A DNA stretch of 44,482 nucleotides from assembly GCA_035294325.1 (NCBI GenBank), contig DATGLE010000143.1, positions 1 through 44,482 of the forward strand, read 5' to 3'. The notes beneath the pieces were generated by a model that did not search any database, was not told where the DNA came from, and saw nothing but the letters and a program-made list of their open reading frames with translations. The position numbers were made by a program, and so were the translations under genes. The DNA comes from DATGLE01 sp035294325. Lineage in GTDB: Bacteria > Chloroflexota > Ktedonobacteria > Ktedonobacterales > Ktedonobacteraceae. Positions 31,361 to 38,687 of the stretch are shown one piece after another; the stretch's first letter is position 1, and the number at the start of each line of letters is the position of its first letter.

Positions 31361-32390
31361 GATAGGTTACATTTTCAATCTTATCTTCACATTTCCCATT
31401 TTTAACGCTTTAATGTTATTATATCACCTTTTTGGTGATTTTGGCCTTTCCATCGTCGTGCTGACACTGATTATCAGGCTGATACTGTTTCCATTGACCC
31501 TGAAACAGTTGAAGTCGATGAAGGCAACACAGGCACTACAACCACGCCTGGCGGAGATCAAGAAGAAGTACGCGAAGGACCAGCAGGCGCAGCTCGTGGC
31601 AACCCAGGCGCTCTATAAAGAGTATGGCATCAATCCGGCGGCTGGCTGTCTGCCAATGCTGATCCAGTTGCCTGTGCTTTACGGCCTCTTTTATGGTATA
31701 GAAGACTTAATCAAGATCCCCAACGTGCAGGCCCTTAATAACCTGCTTTATCCGTTCATCCCGCATTTCGCCGTGATGCCAGATCTGAACCTGACCTGGC
31801 TGACCTTTATCAGCCCGGTCCTGCAATTCTCGCTGGCTAAGCCCGATCCCACGCATATCTTGCCGATCATCGCCGGTTTAGCGACCTTTATCCAGTTGCG
31901 CATGTCGCAGCCTAAAACCACTGCTACCAGCGGAGCCAGCGATCCAACGGCGCAATCGATGAAGATGATGCAATACGTGATGCCTCTGATTACGGTCTTC
32001 TTCGCATGGACGTTCGCCGCCGGCCTGGCGCTCTACTGGACGGTCTCATCCATCTTCCAGGCGATCCAGCAGTACTTTGTGACTGGCTGGGGTTCACTGC
32101 TGATTACACCTGACTTCCTGCATCGTGATGGGAACCGGGAGGGCGAATCCAGGGAGAGGGAGACTGGCTCAAGGAGCTATATGGGCGACCAGCGCAGAGA
32201 ACGCGCAGTATTAGAACAGGCCAACGGCACAGAGCCAATTTCTGAGGAGAATACCGGCCCTTCGATGAACAAGCCGCGCCCCCCTACCGGCTCGCGCTCG
32301 TCGGGAGGCGGTTCCGCATACACCCGCCGCCGGCGCGGCAGCAGCGCATCGGCACGCCGGCGCGGCAGCACGCAACGCTCGCGTAGCTAA
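31350..32390 (+). CDS. yidC: Membrane protein insertase YidC/Oxa1
   Basis: A 346-residue insertase. The GTG at 31350 is preferred over that at 31344 because AGGAGG ends six bases before it. The chain has the five-helix Oxa1 core without the Gram-negative periplasmic domain. 'GLSIVVLTLIIRLILFPLTLKQLKS' carries the conserved membrane Arg, 'PAAGCLPMLIQLPVLYGLFYGI' follows, and the last helices include 'WTFAAGLALYWTVSSIFQAIQQYF'. The C-terminal ~90 residues are hydrophilic and end in an Arg/Ser-rich tail, as in YidC2-type proteins that hold ribosomes. Confidence 0.96.
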   Translation: MFGEIGYIFNLIFTFPIFNALMLLYHLFGDFGLSIVVLTLIIRLILFPLTLKQLKSMKATQALQPRLAEIKKKYAKDQQAQLVATQALYKEYGINPAAGCLPMLIQLPVLYGLFYGIEDLIKIPNVQALNNLLYPFIPHFAVMPDLNLTWLTFISPVLQFSLAKPDPTHILPIIAGLATFIQLRMSQPKTTATSGASDPTAQSMKMMQYVMPLITVFFAWTFAAGLALYWTVSSIFQAIQQYFVTGWGSLLITPDFLHRDGNREGESRERETGSRSYMGDQRRERAVLEQANGTEPISEENTGPSMNKPRPPTGSRSSGGGSAYTRRRRGSSASARRRGSTQRSRS

Positions 32391-32456
32391 ACCTGATTGG
32401 GATTTGCGCTCCTTCGCGGGCGCAATTTCACTATACAAAAGGGAGGCAAGGAAACT

Positions 32457-33419
32457 GTGGAAAGCATAGAGGCTAGTGGCAAAAGTGTTGATGAGGCAGT
32501 CACACAGGCTCTGGCGCGTCTGGGAAAGCGCCGCGATGAGGTAGAGGTCGTCGTTCTGCAAGAGGCTGGCCGTGGCGCTTTTGGCCTGGGCAGCAGAGAC
32601 GCCCGTGTGCGTGTCACCGTGCGCCCCGGCAGCGCCGGTGCGGTCATTACACCGGAAATGGCCGATGCTATCCTCGGTCCCGATGGTCCCGAGGTTGCTC
32701 TCCCCGAAGACGAAGAAGAATTGTACGAAGATGAGGACTTCGAGGACAACGAAGAGGGCTTCGCTGAGGACGAGGAGATGGAGGAGGAGGACGAAGAGTT
32801 CGAAGATGAAGAGTTCGAAGATGAAGAGGAAGATGAGGAGCTAGAGGAGGAAGCGGCGCCATTTATTGCCTCCACCGATTTATTCCCCCACACTGGTACG
32901 GATGAGAGCGAAGTGGAAGCGGCGCAGGGTGAAGTTCAGGATGTCGAAGTTCCTTCTCGTGAGGATATCGAGATTACTGTAGATGTGCTCCAGCATATTC
33001 TGCGCAACATGAATATCCAGGCCGCCGTCCAGGTACGCTCAACCAACCCTCTGACGCTCAATATCCACGGCATCAATGAGAACCTCGGCCTGCTGATCGG
33101 ACGCCGTGGCGAGACGCTGGCCGCTCTCCAACTGCTCGTTAACCTGATCGTAAGCCACCGCACGAAGCACCGCATGCGCATTATCGTGGACGCTGAGAAT
33201 TATCGCGCACGCCGCGAGGAAAATCTACGCTCCCTGGCTTTGCGCGTGGCGCAGCAGGTGCGCAACTATCGCCGCTCTATCGCGCTGGAGGCTATGCCTC
33301 CTCATGAACGACGCATCGTACACATTGCCCTATCCGATAGTAAAGATATCAGCACGGAAAGTATCGGCGAAGGCGATGAACGGCGCGTGGTGATCTCTTT
33401 GAAACGACCTGCACGATAG
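32457..33419 (+). CDS. jag: Jag/KhpB RNA-binding protein with acidic insert
   Basis: A 320-residue protein read from a GTG at 32457 after GGGAGGCAAGG. The Jag_N domain (~1-52, 'VESIEASGKSVDEAVTQALARLGKRRDEV') is followed by a very acidic stretch (~82-135, almost only Glu and Asp), a type II KH domain (~171-245, 'GLLIGRRGETLAALQLLVNLIV') and a C-terminal R3H domain ('PPHERRIVHIAL'). KhpB binds RNA, usually with KhpA, and influences cell elongation. The acidic insert is unusually long. Position after yidC is canonical. Confidence 0.94.
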   Translation: MESIEASGKSVDEAVTQALARLGKRRDEVEVVVLQEAGRGAFGLGSRDARVRVTVRPGSAGAVITPEMADAILGPDGPEVALPEDEEELYEDEDFEDNEEGFAEDEEMEEEDEEFEDEEFEDEEEDEELEEEAAPFIASTDLFPHTGTDESEVEAAQGEVQDVEVPSREDIEITVDVLQHILRNMNIQAAVQVRSTNPLTLNIHGINENLGLLIGRRGETLAALQLLVNLIVSHRTKHRMRIIVDAENYRARREENLRSLALRVAQQVRNYRRSIALEAMPPHERRIVHIALSDSKDISTESIGEGDERRVVISLKRPAR

Positions 33420-33502
33420 CACAGGATGGGCGAAAGGAGGGATCGCCCATCCTTCACACCCCTTGATAATCGTCTGACAACTGAAAAAGGAGCATCCCGC
33501 CC

Positions 33503-34399
33503 GTGCTACAGGTCCCCCAGTTTTTATCTATCGGGCATGTCACACGAGACATACATCCTGATGGTTCTTTTTCGCTCGGCGGCACCGTGACTTTTGCTGC
33601 CCTGACCGCCTATCACCTGGGATTAGCAGCGGGTATCATCACCTGCGCGGATCCCGAACTCATCGGTGTGTTATCGGAACGACTTCCTGACATTGCCCTG
33701 CATGTGCGTCCATCTGAGAGGACAACAACATTCGCTAACTACTACCATGAGGGATTTCGCACGCAATACCTCTATGCCCGGGGCGATTCATTGGATTTTG
33801 CCGATGTGCCCGCTGCCTGGCATAGCGCTCCTATTGTCCTGCTCGGCCCTCTTGCTCAGGAACTCTCGCCGGAATTCGTGACGCTCTTCCCACGCCAGCC
33901 GGGCACGATCATTGCCGCTACGCCCCAGGGCTGGCTGCGGCGCTGGGACGACGATGGCCGCGTCTGGCCTGCCCCCTGGCATGATGCCGAGAAAGTCCTG
34001 CCCCTGCTCGACGCGCTCATTCTCAGCCACGATGATCTGCTCCCTTTCGCTAACGGCAATCGTGGCGAGGCCGATGCGATCCTGGCGCAATGGAGCGCCC
34101 ACGTTCCGCTGCTCATCGCCACTGACGGGCGCTACGGGGCTACGCTCTTCCGGCGCGGCGTGGCCCGGCGCTTCCACGCTTACCCGGCCACCGAGGTTGA
34201 TCCCACCGGAGCCGGAGATGTGTTCGCAGCCGCCTTCCTGATCCACCTGCACCGGCATGGCGATCCCGAGCGCGCCGTCGATTTCGCCAACTGCGTCGCC
34301 TCGTTCTCAGTCGAGAAGGAGGCCATCCGCGGCATCCCAACCCTCGAAATGGTCGAGGAACGCATGCGGCAATACAGAGAGGCGAACGAGCCGGTGTGA
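33503..34399 (+). CDS. PfkB/ribokinase-family carbohydrate kinase
   Basis: A 298-residue kinase from a GTG at 33503 (AAAAGGAG upstream). It starts with the family's 'FLSIGHVTRDIHPDG' and 'SLGGTVTFAALTAYHLG' (GG substrate motif) and ends with the anion-hole and catalytic-base motif 'VDPTGAGDVFAAAF'. 'LIATDGRYGATLF' is the ATP region. The substrate (sugar, nucleoside or cofactor) cannot be told. It is convergent with the lysine operon; TGGGCCGCC-accag-GGCGGCCCA (34475-34497) lies between. Confidence 0.9.
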   Translation: MLQVPQFLSIGHVTRDIHPDGSFSLGGTVTFAALTAYHLGLAAGIITCADPELIGVLSERLPDIALHVRPSERTTTFANYYHEGFRTQYLYARGDSLDFADVPAAWHSAPIVLLGPLAQELSPEFVTLFPRQPGTIIAATPQGWLRRWDDDGRVWPAPWHDAEKVLPLLDALILSHDDLLPFANGNRGEADAILAQWSAHVPLLIATDGRYGATLFRRGVARRFHAYPATEVDPTGAGDVFAAAFLIHLHRHGDPERAVDFANCVASFSVEKEAIRGIPTLEMVEERMRQYREANEPV

Positions 34400-34474
34400 G
34401 CGACGCGCAGCCGTGTGATTGATCGCGTTCCGCTGATGTGCGTTCATAGCACGATGAGAAAGGGTATATTCTCG

Positions 34475-34497
34475 TGGGCCGCCACCAGGGCGGCCCA
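34475..34497. terminator. Bidirectional hairpin between pfkB and the lysine operon
   Basis: TGGGCCGCC and its exact complement around a 5-base loop, in the 144-base gap between convergent genes (34400-34543). No T-run is present on either side. A string GTGAGCGACG...GTGTGATT at 34397-34419 resembles 13985-14012. Confidence 0.5.
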
Positions 34498-34543
34498 GGC
34501 ACACTCACCCGGCACGCTGGATTCATTATCGACCTGCACCGAC

Positions 34544-35641
34544 CTACGCCTGGTTCTCCAGGTGCCGGCACACCTCCTCCGCGAACCCGGTTGTGCTGGC
34601 GCCGCCGCCCTGGTCGACGGTCAGCGTCCGGCCTTCGCGATAGACCTGCGCTACGGCCTGCTCAAGCCGGCGGGCCTGCTCGCTGTAGCCGCAATATTCA
34701 AGCATGAGCGCGCCCGAAAGGAGCATCGCAGTGGGGTTGATGGCATTCTTGCCGGCAAGATCTGGCGCGGATCCGTGCACCGGCTCGAAGTAAGCGTAAC
34801 CTTCGCCCAGGCAGGCACTCGGCGCAAGCCCGAGGCCGCCGATAGCGCCGGCAGCGGCGTCAGCGAGAATATCGCCATGCTCATTGGAGAGCACCACCAC
34901 GTCCAGTGTCTCCGGGGCCGCAATCATACGCCGCGCCAGGTCGTCGATCAGAAACTCCTGGTAGCTCAGGGTGGCATATCCCCTCACCGCCTCGCGTACC
35001 AGTTCACGAAAACGGCCATCGGTGCGGGGCAGGATCGAATACTTGGCTCCGAGCGTCACGCGGCCAGGATAGCCCTGCTGCTGGCGTTGCAGCGCCAGTT
35101 CGCAGGCGGCAAGCGCCACGCGCCGCATCTGCTCATCGGTGACGACGCGCAGGGCATAGGCGCCGCTTGTATGCTGCGGGGGCGCCTGCCACCAGGAAGC
35201 GCTGGAGGGCAGGGCCGCCAGTTCCGCGACATCGCCCTCACGCGGGGGGTACATGCCCTCCAGATTGTCGCGCACAATCACATAGTCGATGCGCTCGGGA
35301 TGGAGCATAGGGCTGTGATAGCCGGGATACCAGCGCACCGGCCGGATATTGACATACGTCTCCTTGCCCCAGCGCAAATACCACAATACGGGCCTGCTCG
35401 GTCCCCCGCTGGCACCGAATAACGTACAGTCGGCGCTGTCGATTGCCGAGCGCGTCTGATCGGGAAACGCATTACCGTAGCGCTCCTGCGCCGCGCGCCC
35501 ACTCAGCGCTTCATAGAAGTTGATGTCGGGCGCCAGCAGGCTCAGGATCTGGACCGTGGGGCGCATTACCTCCGGCGCGGCATCGTCGCCGGGGATGACG
35601 CAGACCGCCGGTGGGGAGTGTAGAGCGCGGCGCCTTATCAT
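34544..35641 (-). CDS. Homoisocitrate dehydrogenase (beta-decarboxylating family)
   Basis: A 365-residue member of the isocitrate/isopropylmalate dehydrogenase family. Expected reaction: homoisocitrate + NAD(+) to 2-oxoadipate + CO2. 'VIPGDDAAPEV', 'VRDNLEGMYPP' (RENtEG-type), the catalytic Lys in 'LGAKYSILPRTDG', 'NEHGDILADAAAGAIGGLGLAPSA' and 'FEPVHGSAPDLAGKNAINPTAMLLS' are present. 'ETYVNIRPVRWYPGYHSP' looks closer to tartrate/D-malate dehydrogenases than to Thermus HICDH, so specificity rests mainly on operon position. ATGA overlap (4 bases) with the homoaconitase small subunit. It is the last gene of the operon. Confidence 0.82.
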   Translation of the reverse strand: MIRRRALHSPPAVCVIPGDDAAPEVMRPTVQILSLLAPDINFYEALSGRAAQERYGNAFPDQTRSAIDSADCTLFGASGGPSRPVLWYLRWGKETYVNIRPVRWYPGYHSPMLHPERIDYVIVRDNLEGMYPPREGDVAELAALPSSASWWQAPPQHTSGAYALRVVTDEQMRRVALAACELALQRQQQGYPGRVTLGAKYSILPRTDGRFRELVREAVRGYATLSYQEFLIDDLARRMIAAPETLDVVVLSNEHGDILADAAAGAIGGLGLAPSACLGEGYAYFEPVHGSAPDLAGKNAINPTAMLLSGALMLEYCGYSEQARRLEQAVAQVYREGRTLTVDQGGGASTTGFAEEVCRHLENQA

Positions 35642-36126
35642 CGCAGGGTTCCCTCCTGGCGAATATATTCGATGATGCCTCCCGCCGCCACGATACGCGC
35701 CACGAAGGGATCGAGCGGCTCGGCCTGGAACGTCTCCCCGGTGGTCAGATTATGAATATGGCCCGCGCTCAGATCGACCTCGATCTGCTGCCCATCGGCG
35801 CTCGCCAGCACAGCCTCCTCGCAGATCAGCACCGGGAGGCCGATATTGACAGCATTGCGATAGAAGATACGTGCGAAGCTGCGCGCGATGACCACCTTCA
35901 CGCCGCAGCCCAGGATAGCGGAGGGTGCATGCTCGCGCGAGGAGCCACAGCCGAAGTTGTGCCCGGCCATGATTACATCGCCCGGCTGCACCTGCCGCGC
36001 GAACTCCGGCAGCACTTCGCAGAGGCAGTGGCGCGCCAGTTCGGCGCGGTCGGTGGTTACATTATAGCGACCCGGAATGATGACATCGGTATTGACGTTA
36101 TCGCCCAGCATCCAGATACGTCCCAT
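35638..36126 (-). CDS. lysU: Homoaconitase small subunit
   Basis: A 162-residue swivel-domain protein. 'GDNVNTDVIIPGRYNVTT' contains the substrate-recognition loop, 'AGHNFGCGSSREHAPSAI' is the active-site Ser-Arg motif of aconitase-family small subunits, and 'IARSFARIFYRNAVNIGLP' follows. The 'IIPGRYN' loop is closer to homoaconitase/IPM isomerase hybrids than to pure LeuD. With the large subunit it converts homocitrate to homoisocitrate. AAAGGAGAAAA precedes the start. Separated from the large subunit gene by 153 bases of repeats. Confidence 0.92.
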   Translation of the reverse strand: MGRIWMLGDNVNTDVIIPGRYNVTTDRAELARHCLCEVLPEFARQVQPGDVIMAGHNFGCGSSREHAPSAILGCGVKVVIARSFARIFYRNAVNIGLPVLICEEAVLASADGQQIEVDLSAGHIHNLTTGETFQAEPLDPFVARIVAAGGIIEYIRQEGTLR

Positions 36127-36155
36127 AATCGTTTTCTCCTTTCAGATGGGGCACA

Positions 36156-36250
36156 CCAGACGACCACAAGGGTCGTCTCTACATTTTCTGGCGATGGATG
36201 CCCTGCCTGGCACATCAGACGACCACAAGGGTCGTCTCTACATTTTCTGA
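36156..36250. repeat. Two REP-like units 60 bp apart
   Basis: CAGACGACCACAAGGGTCGT then CTCTACATTTTCTG occurs at 36157-36190 and 36217-36250, exactly 60 bases apart, each with the hairpin GACGACC-acaag-GGTCGTC. The linker also partly repeats (cctggcaca). They fill the 36127-36279 gap inside the lysine operon. The same unit forms the palindrome at 14396-14447. Confidence 0.9.
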
Positions 36251-36279
36251 CTTCGCCTTGCTCCCGTCGTCTACATAGA

Positions 36280-37551
36280 TCATCCTATCGCCCCCATACC
36301 CTGTAGAAAATTGCGTGGATCGGTGATATGCCCGGTCAGTGCGGTAGCGGCGACAGTTGCGGGGCTGCCGAGATAAATTTCGGCGGTGGGATCGCCCATG
36401 CGGCCCGTAAAGTTGCGGTTCATCGTTGTCAGCGCGCGCTCGCCTGGTGCCAGCACACCATAATGGCGCCCGATGCAGGGACCACAGCCGGGGGTACCGA
36501 CCGAGGCGCCGGCCTGCACAAATGTTTCCAGGTAGCCGAGCCGCATGGCCTCAAGATAGACCTCGCGCGAAGCAGGTACGACGACCATGCGCGTCGCGGG
36601 ATGGATCGTTCTGCCACGCAGAATGCTGGCGGCGATGGCGAGATCGTCGAGGCGGCCATTGGTACAGGTGCCCAGGAAGACCTGATCGATCTGCACATCC
36701 TCGACCTCGGAGACCGGTACGACGTTGTTCACATCGGGCGGGCAGGCGATCAGCGGCTCCAGCGCGGAGGCATCAATCTCGATCACGCGCTCATACTCGG
36801 GGTTGCGCGGCGCCAGCATCGGATACTCGCGATCAGTGCGCCCGCGCAGCCATTCTCGCGTGGTTTCATCGGGAGCGACCAGCCCGGCTTTGCCGCCCAT
36901 CTCGATAGCCATGTTGCAGAACGTGAAGCGCTCGCTGACCGAGAAGCGCTCAACGAGGTCGCCGGTATATTCGATAGCGCGATAGTTGGCCCCATCGACG
37001 CCAACGCGGCGTACCATTTCCAGCGTCACATCTTTGGCATAGACGCCGAAAGGCAGGCTGCCCGTCAGGCGAATGTTGATCGTCGCAGGCACGCGGAACC
37101 ATGTGCGCCCGGTGGCATAGGCCACACCGATATCGGTTGAACCCATGCCTGTCGCGAAGGCGCCGAGCGCGCCATAGGTGCAGGTATGGCTATCAGCGCC
37201 TACGATGATCGAGCCAGGCGTCACGAAACCGCACTCCGGCATCACCTGGTGGCAGATGCCCTGCTGCAAGATGCCGATGCCCTGCTCGCGCGCGAAGCTG
37301 CGAATATCGCGCTGCAAGGTTGCGGCGGCAATCGTCGCGGCGGGCACAATATGGTCGAAGACGATATGCGAGCGCTGGGCATCGAAGACGCGCCCGCCGT
37401 TCTGCTGTGTCAGCTTGCGAAATGCCTGGATCGCCAGCGGCGTCGTCGTGTCGTGGCTCATCACATGATCGACCTCCACAACCACCGTCTCGCCCTGATG
37501 CACGGTGCGGCCCAGTTTGTAGCTAAAAATCTCTTCGGTCAGCGTTCCCAC
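36280..37551 (-). CDS. lysT: Homoaconitase large subunit
   Basis: A 423-residue aconitase-family [4Fe-4S] dehydratase. The start is taken as GTG 37551, eight bases after GGAGAAAGG; an ATG nine codons upstream lacks such a site. Cluster ligands appear in 'FLGTCTNGR' and 'GCGPCIGRH'. 'DHVMSHDTTTPLAI', 'QGICHQVMPECGFVTPGSIIVGADSHTCTYGALGAFATGMGSTD' and 'FTGRMG' are family hallmarks. It overlaps the homocitrate synthase gene by 13 bases. The cluster it needs would come from the suf system, also in this window. Confidence 0.94.
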   Translation of the reverse strand: MGTLTEEIFSYKLGRTVHQGETVVVEVDHVMSHDTTTPLAIQAFRKLTQQNGGRVFDAQRSHIVFDHIVPAATIAAATLQRDIRSFAREQGIGILQQGICHQVMPECGFVTPGSIIVGADSHTCTYGALGAFATGMGSTDIGVAYATGRTWFRVPATINIRLTGSLPFGVYAKDVTLEMVRRVGVDGANYRAIEYTGDLVERFSVSERFTFCNMAIEMGGKAGLVAPDETTREWLRGRTDREYPMLAPRNPEYERVIEIDASALEPLIACPPDVNNVVPVSEVEDVQIDQVFLGTCTNGRLDDLAIAASILRGRTIHPATRMVVVPASREVYLEAMRLGYLETFVQAGASVGTPGCGPCIGRHYGVLAPGERALTTMNRNFTGRMGDPTAEIYLGSPATVAATALTGHITDPRNFLQGMGAIG

Positions 37552-38687
37552 ACTAGATTTCCTTTCTCCTGAATCCATGCTTGAATAAATGCGTCAACTT
37601 CTTCAGAACTTAATGGACCATCTTCCGCCCGCCTTTTGAGATCCTGCGTAAGACGCATAATCTCGTCGGCGTCCAACTGGATACCCAGAACAGCGGCGCG
37701 ATGCCCGACGGCGTAGCGGCCCGTGAAACGCGAGCCGACATCGATGTGCCGCTCCAGCCCGAAATCCTCCGGGTTGAGGACTTCGTAGGCGCGCGGATTG
37801 CGCAGCACGGCCTTCGTATGCACGCCAGCGCGGTGCGTGAATGCTCCCGGCGCTGTGATCGGATTGTTAAAGGGGATGGGCAGGTCGAGGCAGCGCGCGA
37901 CGAAACGATCCAGCGCGGGCAGTTGCGTCAGGTCGAGCTGCGCCAGCAGTTCGGGATGATGAATGTACAGCTGCGCGATGAGGCCGCTGAGCGAGGCGAT
38001 ACCGTTGCGCTCGCCGATGCCAAGCACGGTGACATCAAGGCAGTCCGCGCCGGCCTCCAGGGCGGCAATCGTGTTGGCGATGGCGCAGCCGGTATCGTTG
38101 TGCCCATGAAATTCGATGCCGACGCCGGGGTAGCGTTCGGCACAGAGCCGCACCAGTCGTTCGACCATACGCGGAGTAGCGATGCCGACGGTATCAGGCA
38201 GGCCGATGCGCTGCGCGCCTGCTTCGACGACGGCATCGAAGACGGTGAGCAGGTCAACGAGATCGCTGCGAAAGGCATCCTCCGCAGAGAAGCGCACGTA
38301 GCGGCCAGCAGCCCGCGCACGCCGGATGAGCGGGACCGCATCGGCGATCATCTGCTCTATGCGCCTTCCATGACTATAAGAACGCAGTTCGTTTGAGGTG
38401 CCATAGAAGAGATTGAGGCCGAAAATGGGCGTCTCCAGCGCGGCCTGTACATCGGCCTCGACACAGCGCACATGCGCGATGATGCGCGCGCGCAGAGCGA
38501 GCCGGCATAGGGCTTCGATGGCGGCGCGCGTCTCCGGCGAGGCTACCGGCGACGGCACTTCGATAAAGCCTATGCCGATGGCGTCGAGCATGCGCGCGAT
38601 GGTGAGGCGCTGCTCAAGGGTGAAGTAGGCGCCGGCGAACTGTTCGCCTTCGCGCAGTGTCGAGTCGAGAATCGTAAGGGAGGTCAT
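37539..38687 (-). CDS. Homocitrate synthase
   Basis: A 382-residue DRE-TIM enzyme that condenses acetyl-CoA with 2-oxoglutarate, the committed step of AAA lysine synthesis. 'ILDSTLREGEQFAGAYF' is the DRE-type motif. 'FYGTSNELRSYSHGR' and 'VEIEFHGHNDTGCAIANTIAALEAG' carry the metal His pair. 'THRAGVHTKAVLRNP' matches homocitrate synthases (HxH after AG). There is no C-terminal leucine-regulatory domain, and the length equals Thermus HCS. The ATG overlaps the LysJK stop by 4 bases. Confidence 0.94.
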   Translation of the reverse strand: MTSLTILDSTLREGEQFAGAYFTLEQRLTIARMLDAIGIGFIEVPSPVASPETRAAIEALCRLALRARIIAHVRCVEADVQAALETPIFGLNLFYGTSNELRSYSHGRRIEQMIADAVPLIRRARAAGRYVRFSAEDAFRSDLVDLLTVFDAVVEAGAQRIGLPDTVGIATPRMVERLVRLCAERYPGVGIEFHGHNDTGCAIANTIAALEAGADCLDVTVLGIGERNGIASLSGLIAQLYIHHPELLAQLDLTQLPALDRFVARCLDLPIPFNNPITAPGAFTHRAGVHTKAVLRNPRAYEVLNPEDFGLERHIDVGSRFTGRYAVGHRAAVLGIQLDADEIMRLTQDLKRRAEDGPLSSEEVDAFIQAWIQEKGNLVWER

